Made by a program: the position numbers and the translations under genes. DNA of 6,521 bases from an uncultured Myxococcales bacterium (lineage in GTDB: Bacteria > Myxococcota_A > UBA9042): contig CAIXAA010000942.1 in the NCBI GenBank assembly GCA_903917305.1, positions 1-6,521 of the forward strand, in the 5' to 3' direction. Positions 1 through 5,700 of this stretch are shown here, piece by piece. How positions within the stretch are numbered: the stretch's first letter is position 1; the number at the start of each line of letters is the position of its first letter. The notes below the pieces were generated by a model, which did not search any database, was not told the origin of the DNA, and worked only from the letters and a program-made list of their open reading frames with translations.

Positions 1-368
1 ACGGCGTCTTTTGCGGGCCGTCCTGCGTGTTCACCAACGTCGTCTGGCCGCGCGCCGAGGTCAGCCGCCACGGCGAGATGGCGCCGACCTACGTCGGTCC
101 CGGCGCAACCCTCGGAGCCAACAGCACAATCGTCTGCGGCCACACCATCGGCGCGTTCGCCTTCGTCGCCGCGGGCGCGGTGGTCAGCCGCGACGTGCCA
201 GCCCACGCGCTTGTCGTCGGAAACCCAGCACGCATCAAAGGTTGGGTGTGCCGCTGCGGCGAGCGCCTCTCCTACGCCGCCAAGCCGGCCGCCGGCGAGC
301 GCGCCACGTGCACGCGCTGCACGGCCAGCTGGACCCACAGCGGCACTGCTCTCATCCCTGTAGAATGA
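1..368 (+). CDS. UDP-2-acetamido-3-amino-2,3-dideoxy-glucuronate N-acetyltransferase (WbpD/WlbB-like), C-terminal part
   Basis: The 5' end lies outside the window. Reading starts in frame at base 3 and ends at TGA 366-368, giving 121 visible residues. The first ~80 are left-handed beta-helix hexapeptide repeats with hallmarks of the WbpD/WlbB family: GVFCGPSCVFTNV, GATLGANSTIVCG, AGAVVSRDVP and VVGNPAR. This family transfers acetyl from acetyl-CoA to the 3-amino group of a UDP-2-acetamido-3-amino uronic acid in the cytoplasm, a step toward 2,3-diacetamido uronic acids of O-antigen or capsule. After GWV the tail has CRC and a later CTRC, a probable small zinc ribbon seen in some homologues. 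The catalytic residues are upstream of the window and cannot be checked. The GTG at 27 is internal to the conserved repeat and is not the true start. The stop overlaps an ATG of the next gene, which acts in the same pathway. A general sugar O-acetyltransferase is possible but less likely. Confidence 0.85.
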   Translation, partial: GVFCGPSCVFTNVVWPRAEVSRHGEMAPTYVGPGATLGANSTIVCGHTIGAFAFVAAGAVVSRDVPAHALVVGNPARIKGWVCRCGERLSYAAKPAAGERATCTRCTASWTHSGTALIPVE

Positions 369-379
369 CGGAAGAAACC

Positions 380-1513
380 ATGACGCAAAAGCCTTCGCCA
401 GTCGCGCTTCTCGACCTCGCCCGCATGCTTGCCCCGCACAAGGAGGCGCTGCACGCCGCCTTGGAGCGCTGCCTGACGCACGGGCAGCTGGTGCTTGGTC
501 CGGAAGTGCTCAACTTTGAACGCGATCTCGGCCAGTACCTGGGGTCTCCGCACGTCATCGGCGTCTCGAGCGGCACGGACGCGCTGTTGGCGACCTTCAT
601 GGCGCTGGGCCTGGAGCCGGGCGACGAAGTGCTGACGACCGCGTTTACCTTCATCTCGACAGCGACTTCCGTGCTGCGCGCGGGTCTGCGACCGGTGTTC
701 GTCGATCTGGCGCCGGGGCTGTTCTACCCGGATGTCGAGCAATATGAGGCGGCTTGGACGCCGCGCACGCGGGCCGTGCTCTCGGTGCACCTGTTTGGCG
801 AACCGCAGCCGCTGACCCAGGTCAAGGCGCTCTGCGACCGCCACGGCGCGCTGCTCGTCGAGGATTGCGCGCAGGCGATCGGTGCGAAGGCGGCCGATGG
901 CCGGCACGTCGGCCGCGTGGGCATCGCGGGAACGTTGAGCTTCTTTCCAGCCAAGAACCTGGGCGCGCTCGGCGATGGCGGCGCGGTGTTCACGGACGAT
1001 GCCGCGCTGCACGCCAAGGTGCGCGAGAAACGTCAGCACGGTTGCGCGGTTCGCTACCAGCACCAGCACCTGGGCGGCAACTTCCGGCTGGACGCGCTGC
1101 AGGCGGCGTTTCTTGGCGTGCTGCTGCCGCAGCTGGACGGCTGGGTCGCGCTGCGGCGCCAGCACGCGGACGCGTGGGAGGCTGCGCTGGCGCCGATCGC
1201 CGCGCGGCTCGGACCGGATCGGCTGACGCTGCCGGTGGATGTGCCGGGGCACGCCTGGAACCAGTACGTCATTCGCACGAACCAGCGCGACGCGTTGCGC
1301 GCGGCGCTGGACGCGGCGGGCGTGGGCACGGCGATCTACTACCCGTCGGCGCTGCACCAGCAAGGTGCGCTCGCCGCAGCACATCCGGCCGCGAGCCTGC
1401 CCGAAGCCGAGCGCGCGTGCGCGGAGGTCCTGGCGCTGCCGGTCTATCCTGGCCTGACCGAAGCCGAGCAGGCGCGCGCCGCTGAGGTGGTCGCCGCCTT
1501 CTTCGCGTGCTAA
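380..1513 (+). CDS. DegT/DnrJ/EryC1/StrS aminotransferase, WbpE/WlbC-like
   Basis: A 377-residue PLP-dependent sugar aminotransferase, close to the usual ~360-380 of the family. It probably moves an amino group from glutamate to the 3-keto carbon of a UDP-2-acetamido-3-keto uronic acid, making the substrate of the acetyltransferase just upstream. Visible motifs are SSGTDALL near residue 66 (phosphate binding), VEDCAQ with Asp162 (pyridine nitrogen) and Gln165, and SFFPAKNLGALGDGG with the Schiff-base Lys192. GGNFRLDALQAA and a C-terminal IYYPSALHQQ follow, both typical of the WbpE branch. I chose ATG 380 because GGAAG at 370-374 sits five bases before it. An in-frame ATG at 365 overlaps the upstream stop as ATGA but lacks a clear Shine-Dalgarno; it would add five residues (MTEET). 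The tight spacing means co-transcription with the acetyltransferase. The exact substrate is inferred from family and neighbour. Confidence 0.9.
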   Translation: MTQKPSPVALLDLARMLAPHKEALHAALERCLTHGQLVLGPEVLNFERDLGQYLGSPHVIGVSSGTDALLATFMALGLEPGDEVLTTAFTFISTATSVLRAGLRPVFVDLAPGLFYPDVEQYEAAWTPRTRAVLSVHLFGEPQPLTQVKALCDRHGALLVEDCAQAIGAKAADGRHVGRVGIAGTLSFFPAKNLGALGDGGAVFTDDAALHAKVREKRQHGCAVRYQHQHLGGNFRLDALQAAFLGVLLPQLDGWVALRRQHADAWEAALAPIAARLGPDRLTLPVDVPGHAWNQYVIRTNQRDALRAALDAAGVGTAIYYPSALHQQGALAAAHPAASLPEAERACAEVLALPVYPGLTEAEQARAAEVVAAFFAC

Positions 1514-1567
1514 GCTGCTGGCCACGCCCAAGGCTCACATCCCCATTCGCCCTCGCTCGGAGCTCCG

Positions 1568-2182
1568 ATGTCACGCATGGCCAAGTCCGTACCATCTCTG
1601 GAGAAGAAGGAAGCCAAGCCCGAAGAGGCGCCGCGCGACCCGGTGACCGAGAAGCTGCTGAAGTCGCGCACCATTCAGATCACCAGCGAGATCAATGACA
1701 AGGCCGCTGCGCGCGCGATCGGCGAGCTGCTGGTGCTGGAAGCCGATGACGCCGAGGCGCCCATCACCATCATCCTGAACTCGCCGGGCGGCAGCGTGAC
1801 GGCGGGCATGGCCATCTACGACATGATGCGCTTTGTTTCTCCGCGGGTACGCGTGCTGTGCACCGGCCTGACGGCGTCGATTGCCACCATCATCCTGCTC
1901 GGCGCGAAGAAGGAAGACCGCCTCGCGCTGCCCAACGTGCGCCTGCTGATTCACCAACCGCTGATTCCGATGACGGTTTATGGGCCGGCCAGCGACCTCG
2001 AGATCACCGCCAACGAGATCATCAAGACCCGCGCTCGCATCAACGAGCTGCTGGCGGCGGAGACCGGGCAGCCGCGCGAGCGCATCGAGGCCGACACCCA
2101 GCGAGACTACTGGCTGACCGCGCAGGAAGCGGTCGCCTATGGGTTGCTGGCGCGTGTCGTGGAGAAGAGGTCAGAACTCTAG
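1568..2182 (+). CDS. clpP: Divergent ClpP-family serine protease (Clp protease proteolytic subunit paralogue)
   Basis: A 204-residue protein of normal ClpP length. The triad is intact: Ser104 in GLTASIAT, His129 in LLIHQP and Asp180 in DTQRDYWLTA. The oxyanion-region NSPGGSVTAG lies at 71-80 and the handle helix at about 139-165. ClpP forms two stacked heptamer rings that degrade proteins unfolded by an AAA+ partner. It departs from housekeeping ClpP around the serine (TASIATIILLG instead of the usual AASMGA type). The N-terminus is a charged, Lys/Glu-rich ~30 residues where the YDIYSRLLK-type axial-loop segment is expected. This suggests a specialised paralogue, perhaps a partner subunit or one with another unfoldase. 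ATG 1568 is preceded by GGAG at 1559-1562, five bases away; Met4 at 1577 is an alternative. It follows the aminotransferase by 54 bases with no convincing promoter, and no clpX follows. ClpP family assignment is firm; the paralogue role is inferred. Confidence 0.92.
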   Translation: MSRMAKSVPSLEKKEAKPEEAPRDPVTEKLLKSRTIQITSEINDKAAARAIGELLVLEADDAEAPITIILNSPGGSVTAGMAIYDMMRFVSPRVRVLCTGLTASIATIILLGAKKEDRLALPNVRLLIHQPLIPMTVYGPASDLEITANEIIKTRARINELLAAETGQPRERIEADTQRDYWLTAQEAVAYGLLARVVEKRSEL

Positions 2183-2198
2183 GCGCTGGGCAACAGAC

Positions 2199-2229
2199 GG
2201 GTCAGCAAGCCTATTTCGCTGCCTGACCC
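2199..2229. terminator. Hairpin between converging genes, possible bidirectional terminator
   Basis: GGGTCAG (2199-2205) pairs with CTGACCC (2223-2229). After a 2x2 internal loop, AGC (2208-2210) pairs with GCT (2218-2220) around a seven-base loop. It begins 16 bases after the clpP stop and lies about 40 bases beyond the stop of the converging 63-residue gene. Neither strand shows a T-run after the stem, so intrinsic termination is uncertain; it may act with Rho or as a 3' stabiliser. Confidence 0.4.
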
Positions 2230-2233
2230 ATGC

Positions 2234-2255
2234 GCGGCGCCACGTCCGCGGCGCC
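2234..2255. repeat. Duplicated GCGGCGCC, also an inverted repeat
   Basis: GCGGCGCC occurs at 2234-2241 and again at 2248-2255. Because GGCGCC is its own reverse complement, the pair can also fold into a 6-bp GC stem with an eight-base loop. It lies just after the 2199-2229 hairpin, in the gap between the converging genes, and could add to termination. In GC-rich DNA this could be chance. Confidence 0.3.
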
Positions 2256-2269
2256 TTCCGTCGCAGCAA

Positions 2270-2461
2270 CTACATGTCGAGCACGATCACGCCGCGGCGG
2301 TCGTCGTCCGCATCCTGGTCGTGGCGCTGCCGCTCGTGCTCGGGCGTCCAGGACGGCGGCTGCTGCAGCGGAAACCGTCCGGGAATCTCAAGCCGTGGCT
2401 GCAGGCGCTCGTCCTTCTCCTCTCTGCGCCTGATCTGTTCGATGATGAATGCGTCCAGCAT
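2270..2461 (-). CDS. Small 63-residue hypothetical protein, charged, with conserved-looking ends
   Basis: I do not recognise a function. The start is clear: GGAGGA (2466-2471 on the complement) sits four bases before ATG 2461, the best ribosome binding site in this half of the window. The N-terminus, MLDAFIIEQIRRREEKDERL, is an amphipathic helix rich in Arg/Glu. A Pro/Gln linker (PGRFPLQQPP, 27-36) and a His/Asp/Arg-rich acidic stretch (41-56) follow. The end is the hydrophobic RGVIVLDM. It has no signal peptide or membrane segment, so it is probably cytoplasmic and partly disordered. From memory, short proteins of this plan (MLDAFII-type start, GVxxxD-type end) occur in myxobacteria; this needs a search. 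It lies 131 bases beyond the methyltransferase stop on the same strand and may be read through from that operon or from its own promoter at 2540-2568. The reading frame extends upstream inside the methyltransferase gene, but the ribosome binding site decides the start. Confidence 0.7.
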   Translation of the reverse strand: MLDAFIIEQIRRREEKDERLQPRLEIPGRFPLQQPPSWTPEHERQRHDQDADDDRRGVIVLDM

Positions 2462-2493
2462 GACATCCTCCGGGGGTCGGACCGAGCAACACT

Positions 2494-2510
2494 CCTCGCG
2501 TTTCGCGGGG
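2494..2510. other. Hairpin in the leader of the 63-residue gene
   Basis: CCTCGCG, three T, CGCGGGG form a seven-pair stem (one G-T wobble) with a three-base loop. On the minus strand it falls 33-49 bases before the small gene's ATG and has no T-run after it. It could be a weak terminator or stabiliser after the methyltransferase, or a leader structure. Its function is unknown. Confidence 0.3.
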
Positions 2511-2539
2511 AAGCGGCCTGGCACCCCGTACCTGATTTC

Positions 2540-2568
2540 AAAGTAGCATCCGATCCGGGGCATCGCAA
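2540..2568 (-). promoter_or_regulatory. Possible sigma-70 promoter for the 63-residue gene
   Basis: On the minus strand TTGCGA (2568-2563) and TACTTT (2545-2540) are 17 bases apart, with TG one base before the -10 (extended -10 type). Matches to consensus are only partial (4 of 6 and 3 of 6), so this is a weak call. It would start transcription near 2533 and give a leader of about 70 bases. Confidence 0.3.
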
Positions 2569-2592
2569 GTTGGCGAGCATCGCGGCCGCTGC

Positions 2593-3348
2593 CTACAGCG
2601 ACGCGAGGAAGGATTCGATGGCGGGATCGTAGGTGCTGTCCGGCGCGCCCTCCGGATGCAAGTGCACGTCCGGCAAGAGGGAAAGCTCGGAAGCGGCGGA
2701 GCGGCGGGCGTGCAGCAGGACGCGGCTGGCGCTCGCATCGCCAACGCGGTGCAGCATCCGCGCCTGACCGATCCGGCCCAGGCCCGCGGCTTCGAGGGCT
2801 GCCAAAGCTCTCTTTGCAAGTTCGATGGGATACACCACGCACAGCGCGCCGTCCGGTGCCAGGAGCGTGGCCGCGACGGCGACAAAACGCTCGATGCCAG
2901 CCGTAGTTTCGCAGTGCGCGACGAGCCGCTCCGGGTCGCGGGGAGCGACGCGTGGACCTATCTGATAATACGGAGGATTGCACACGATGAGGTCGGCAAG
3001 CGGCAACATTGGCAACGTTTGCGCAACATCGCACGTCACGACCTCGGCGCGGGCATCCAGGCCGGCGAGCCGCAGGTTGCGCCCGGCGCGCTCGGCCATC
3101 TGCGGCTGGCGCTCCACCAGGACCAGGTGCGCCGCGCGAAAACGCTTGCCGATCAGGATGGAAACGAGGCCCGACCCGGCGCCGAGGTCGATGCAGGTGT
3201 GGACGTCGTCCACGTGGCTCGCAGCGAAGAAGGCGAGCGCCATCGCGTCCACGGAGGTGCGGTAGCCGCGTTTGGCCTGCAGCAGTTCGACCTTGCCGCG
3301 CAGCAGAACATCAAGTGTCTCATGCTCTTGCGGCGTACGGTGCGTCAT
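2593..3348 (-). CDS. TrmN6/YfiC-like SAM-dependent methyltransferase (probable tRNA adenine-N6)
   Basis: A 251-residue class I methyltransferase, the usual size for the YfiC/TrmN6 group, which methylates N6 of adenosine 37 in tRNA1(Val) in E. coli. The N-terminus carries the group's signature, a short beta segment followed by LLQAKRGYRTSVDAMALA (22-39). SAM motif I is DLGAGSG (54-60), with Glu79 as the likely ribose-binding acid. The catalytic NPPY is at 124-127, the motif of amino-group (N6-adenine or N5-glutamine) methylases. The end, ESFLASL, resembles the family's usual terminus. ATG 3348 overlaps the stop of the upstream TsaC-like gene as ATGA, and no strong Shine-Dalgarno is seen, so translational coupling is likely. 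The frame is open far upstream into the TsaC gene, but the family's N-terminus fits this start. Family is firm; the exact target is inferred. A PrmC-like or other N6 methylase is less likely given the N-terminal signature. Confidence 0.85.
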   Translation of the reverse strand: MTHRTPQEHETLDVLLRGKVELLQAKRGYRTSVDAMALAFFAASHVDDVHTCIDLGAGSGLVSILIGKRFRAAHLVLVERQPQMAERAGRNLRLAGLDARAEVVTCDVAQTLPMLPLADLIVCNPPYYQIGPRVAPRDPERLVAHCETTAGIERFVAVAATLLAPDGALCVVYPIELAKRALAALEAAGLGRIGQARMLHRVGDASASRVLLHARRSAASELSLLPDVHLHPEGAPDSTYDPAIESFLASL

Positions 3349-3980
3349 GGCGCAACCGCCGCCGCCAAAGAAGCCAGGACCTGCTGGATCGCTTCGAGCC
3401 TCAGCTCGCCTTCGCGCACGATTTGCAGCTGGCCGCCGGCGAGACGCACCAGCGTCGAGGGGACGCCGCGCGGCTCCGGGCCGAGATCGAGCGCGCCTGC
3501 CAGCGCCTGGGCCAGCGCCGGCGGCACGTCGCGCCAATGCCTGGCGGGCGGCTGGCCTCGCAGGTTCAGGCTCGTGCTGACCCACGGATGCTGCAGCTGC
3601 GCGCCGATGGCCTGGGAAGCAGGGTGACGATCGATGCGCAGCGCCACCGTCCCGTCCTCGCCGCGCACCGGCGCTGGCACCTGCGGACCCGCAGCGCACA
3701 CGACGGTCAGCGGCGTCGGCCAATCGTGCGCCAGCAGGGCGCGAACCTGGGCATCGGCCGCGGCCCATCCTTCGCAATCTCGAGCATTTGCAGCGATGAG
3801 GACGTAGCCCTGGCCAGCGGCGCGGCCCTTGAGGGCATCCAGGGCTGCCAAGGCAGCGGGGCACAGCGGATCGGCGGCAATGCCATACAACCCTTCAGTT
3901 GCATGGGCGATCAGGCGACCGGCACGCAGCGCGTCGGCGGCATCCGCAGGGGAGGCGAAGACGGGCAGGGCAGCGGTCAC
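3345..3980 (-). CDS. TsaC/YrdC-family protein (probable L-threonylcarbamoyladenylate synthase)
   Basis: A 211-residue single YrdC domain without the extra C-terminal Sua5 domain. The family makes threonylcarbamoyl-AMP from threonine, bicarbonate and ATP, the first step of t6A at position 37 of ANN-decoding tRNAs. Motifs in order are ATEGLYGIAAD (27-37), LKGRAAGQG (50-58), VLIAAN (60-65), DWPTPLTVV (86-94), LRIDRHP (114-120) and VSTSLNLRGQPP (134 on). Compared with typical TsaC, the second lysine of the K-x-R-x3-K-G motif is Gln57, the Gly of WPGP is Thr89, and STSAN reads STSLN. Activity is therefore plausible but not certain. GTG 3980 is the start: it overlaps the PEGA gene's stop as GTGA, there is no other start nearby, and the domain begins straight after. 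No Shine-Dalgarno is visible, so it is probably translated by coupling. It is the middle gene of a three-gene operon. Confidence 0.82.
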   Translation of the reverse strand: MTAALPVFASPADAADALRAGRLIAHATEGLYGIAADPLCPAALAALDALKGRAAGQGYVLIAANARDCEGWAAADAQVRALLAHDWPTPLTVVCAAGPQVPAPVRGEDGTVALRIDRHPASQAIGAQLQHPWVSTSLNLRGQPPARHWRDVPPALAQALAGALDLGPEPRGVPSTLVRLAGGQLQIVREGELRLEAIQQVLASLAAAVAP

Positions 3981-5449
3981 CGCGCGGCGAAGGTCACGGG
4001 CGCGATCCCCAGCGGCGGCGGCAGCGCCACGTCCGGGCCGAGGCCGGGCACGCGACCGGCGGTGTCGCCGGACTTGCCGCCATCGAGAAGGAACAGCACC
4101 GCGGACGTGATGGCGAGCGCACCGCCCACGCCGAGCCCGGCGCCGGCAATCAGGCGGTGGTTCAGGATTGTGTCCTTCTCCGCCTGCGTCTTGACCACCT
4201 GGTTCGTGCCGGACAGCGAGCTGGAGTAGGCCAGGCCGACAGCCAATGCCACCACGGCGCCGCCCGCGACGGCCATCGCCGGCACGTTCTTGTACCACGG
4301 CCGGGCCACGACTTGCGGCGGCGGCGCCACGCCTCCCGCCGGCGTCTTCTCGCCCAGGATCGTGGTCAGCACGCGGGTCACGGCGCGCTTGGAGGTTCCC
4401 ACGCCCGGCACCTTCACGATCGCGCTGCGCTCGACCTTGTTCTGGCCGACATCCACGACGTACGACACGAGGTTCTCGCCAATCACGCCGATGACGCAGA
4501 CCATGTTGACGCCGAGATCGCGGCCCAGCGTCGTCGCGTCCAGCTGCACGCGCGCCTTGGCGGCCTCCAGATCGGCGTAGCTCAGGCCGACGTTCTTGTC
4601 TTCGAGGACCAGGTGGCTCTCGAACGGCAGATCGATGGCGATCTTCGTCGTTGCGCCGCCGTTGATCTTGACGCGGTGCAGCATCGACGTGTTCGCGCCC
4701 TGCTGCAGACGCAACGTATAGATGCCTGGAATCAGGTCCGAAATCATCAGGGGCGTCGCGCCGCGGTCGATGCCGCCCAAGATGATGTGCGCACCAATCG
4801 GCGTGGAGGCCACATCGACGGCGCCCTTCTGCAACTGATTGACTTCCTTGACGACTGACTTGAACAGGTCGACGACGTCGGGCCGGTAGTTGTCATCCGT
4901 GATGCGCGCCTTGAGGCCAAACGTCGTGATGACGACGCGAAACACTTCCGCGGCCGCGTCGCGGTCTTTGGCGACGACATAGGCGGTGGCCAGCTGCGCG
5001 AGCACATCCAGGTACTCCTTGCGCAAACCGTCGTCCGCACCAGGCGCGGCCAACGTCGCGCGGTACTTCGACTCGGCAGCCTGCAAGGCCTTGATGGCAT
5101 TGGTGGCGTCCGCATTGTCCAGGAAGGCGATGCCCTTCTGCTTGGCTTCGGCCAGCGCCTTGCGCCGCTCGTCGGTCACTGCGCCGGGCACCTGGTCGCG
5201 GTTGCGACCCATCTTCTCCGCGATCTTCTCGCCCGGCACCAGGATGTAGTCGCCGGTGTTCTCTTCCTTGAACGCCGCCATCACTTCGCGCAAGTAGTCG
5301 ACGGTCAGGCTGTTTTGATCCGTGCCGCCGCGCAGCTCGATGATGGCCAGCGTGCGCTCGATGTCGTGTTCGCCGGCAGCCACCGGCGCCGCGATGCACG
5401 TCGCGAGCGCGACGAGGGACAAGGCCAAAGTGCGCAATCGCTGGTGCAT
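3977..5449 (-). CDS. PEGA-domain envelope protein with signal peptide and C-terminal membrane segments
   Basis: 490 residues. Residues 1-25 form a signal peptide (HQRLR, then a hydrophobic core, cleavage near PVAA/GEHD). Residues ~32-90 look like a small alpha/beta domain (TLAIIELRGG), and ~92-180 are helical and TPR-like. Residues 208-275 are a PEGA domain: GAVDVASTPIGAHIILGG, then GATPL, then LIPGIYTLRLQ. About 276-366 is another alpha/beta stretch (LGRDLGVNMVCVIGVIGENL). After a Pro-rich linker come two hydrophobic segments, 389-408 and 433-456, probably membrane-spanning, then a Pro/Gly tail. PEGA domains occur in surface-associated proteins, and their ligand is unknown. ATG 5449 is preceded by AAGG (complement 5456-5459) six bases away. 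It is the first gene of the operon with the TsaC-like and TrmN6-like genes, with a strong promoter 74 bases upstream. Proteins of this plan are common in myxobacteria. The function is unassigned; an envelope role is inferred. Confidence 0.85.
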   Translation of the reverse strand: MHQRLRTLALSLVALATCIAAPVAAGEHDIERTLAIIELRGGTDQNSLTVDYLREVMAAFKEENTGDYILVPGEKIAEKMGRNRDQVPGAVTDERRKALAEAKQKGIAFLDNADATNAIKALQAAESKYRATLAAPGADDGLRKEYLDVLAQLATAYVVAKDRDAAAEVFRVVITTFGLKARITDDNYRPDVVDLFKSVVKEVNQLQKGAVDVASTPIGAHIILGGIDRGATPLMISDLIPGIYTLRLQQGANTSMLHRVKINGGATTKIAIDLPFESHLVLEDKNVGLSYADLEAAKARVQLDATTLGRDLGVNMVCVIGVIGENLVSYVVDVGQNKVERSAIVKVPGVGTSKRAVTRVLTTILGEKTPAGGVAPPPQVVARPWYKNVPAMAVAGGAVVALAVGLAYSSSLSGTNQVVKTQAEKDTILNHRLIAGAGLGVGGALAITSAVLFLLDGGKSGDTAGRVPGLGPDVALPPPLGIAPVTFAAR

Positions 5450-5521
5450 CGGAAACCTTCTTGGGGCAGGAGCTCGGCGGTCACCAAAGGCGGAGGTTGC
5501 GGCCCGCTACGGTGCTGCTGG

Positions 5522-5531
5522 ATCCGCGGAT
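5522..5531. promoter_or_regulatory. 10-base palindrome at the PEGA operon transcription start
   Basis: ATCCGCGGAT is a perfect palindrome running from the last two bases of the predicted -10 box to about the start point. That is where a repressor dimer would block initiation. It is short and GC-rich, so chance is possible. Confidence 0.25.
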
Positions 5532-5557
5532 TGTAGGCCCCGAGGTCGCTGTGTCAA
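5530..5557 (-). promoter_or_regulatory. Sigma-70 type promoter of the PEGA-tsaC-like-trmN6-like operon
   Basis: On the minus strand a perfect -35 TTGACA (5557-5552) is followed after 16 bases by TACAAT (5535-5530), five of six matches to TATAAT. Transcription would start near 5523, giving a leader of about 74 bases before ATG 5449. Such a strong housekeeping promoter suggests constitutive expression unless a repressor intervenes. Confidence 0.75.
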
Positions 5558-5620
5558 GAATGGGCGGGCGATGGATCATGTGGATCGCGCAGGCAAAATC
5601 TTCGCGCGTGGCCCGGCTGC

Positions 5621-5660
5621 AGGTCTCAGTGAGACCGGGACTGGTCTCACCCCGAGACCT
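5621..5660. promoter_or_regulatory. Tandem palindromes, probable enhancer-binding-protein site (UAS)
   Basis: Two dyads stand side by side. GGTCTCAGTGAGACC (5622-5636) is a perfect palindrome with a one-base centre. GGTCTC-ACCCC-GAGACC (5643-5659) is the second, with a five-base centre. The seven-base half site GGTCTCA occurs three times (one inverted), plus once as GGTCTCG inverted. Centres at 5629 and 5651 are 22 bases apart, about two helical turns. Relative to the predicted sigma-54 start (5728) they are at -99 and -77, the usual place for activator sites. The whole block can also fold as one large inverted repeat. No known regulator's site was recognised. Confidence 0.65.
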
Positions 5661-5700
5661 GCCATGCGAGCAAACACCATGGGATGACGGCCTATCCACG

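Noticed and set aside
365..379. ATG 365 as aminotransferase start (ATGA overlap with the upstream stop)
   Set aside because: Kept only as an alternative: ATG 380 has GGAAG at good spacing and ATG 365 has none.
272..1531. Long antisense open frame of 419 residues opposite the aminotransferase
   Set aside because: Arg/Ala/Gln-rich translation with no motif; a shadow of the GC-rich aminotransferase gene, which has all its catalytic residues.
1514..1567. Promoter for clpP in the 54-base gap
   Set aside because: No credible -35/-10 pair was seen; clpP may be read with the sugar genes or from a promoter inside the aminotransferase gene.
2462..3034. Extended N-terminus of the 63-residue protein's frame
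   Set aside because: Most of it lies out of frame inside the methyltransferase gene; GGAGGA four bases before ATG 2461 marks the real start.
3009..4229. Long + strand open frames opposite the TsaC-like and TrmN6-like genes
   Set aside because: Composition typical of a shadow frame in high-GC DNA, while the minus strand carries recognisable motifs and coupled junctions.
5621..5660. CRISPR-like or transposon-end reading of the GGTCTC repeats
   Set aside because: The units are short palindromes with 1-6 base gaps, no spacers, no transposase and no target duplication; an operator fits better.
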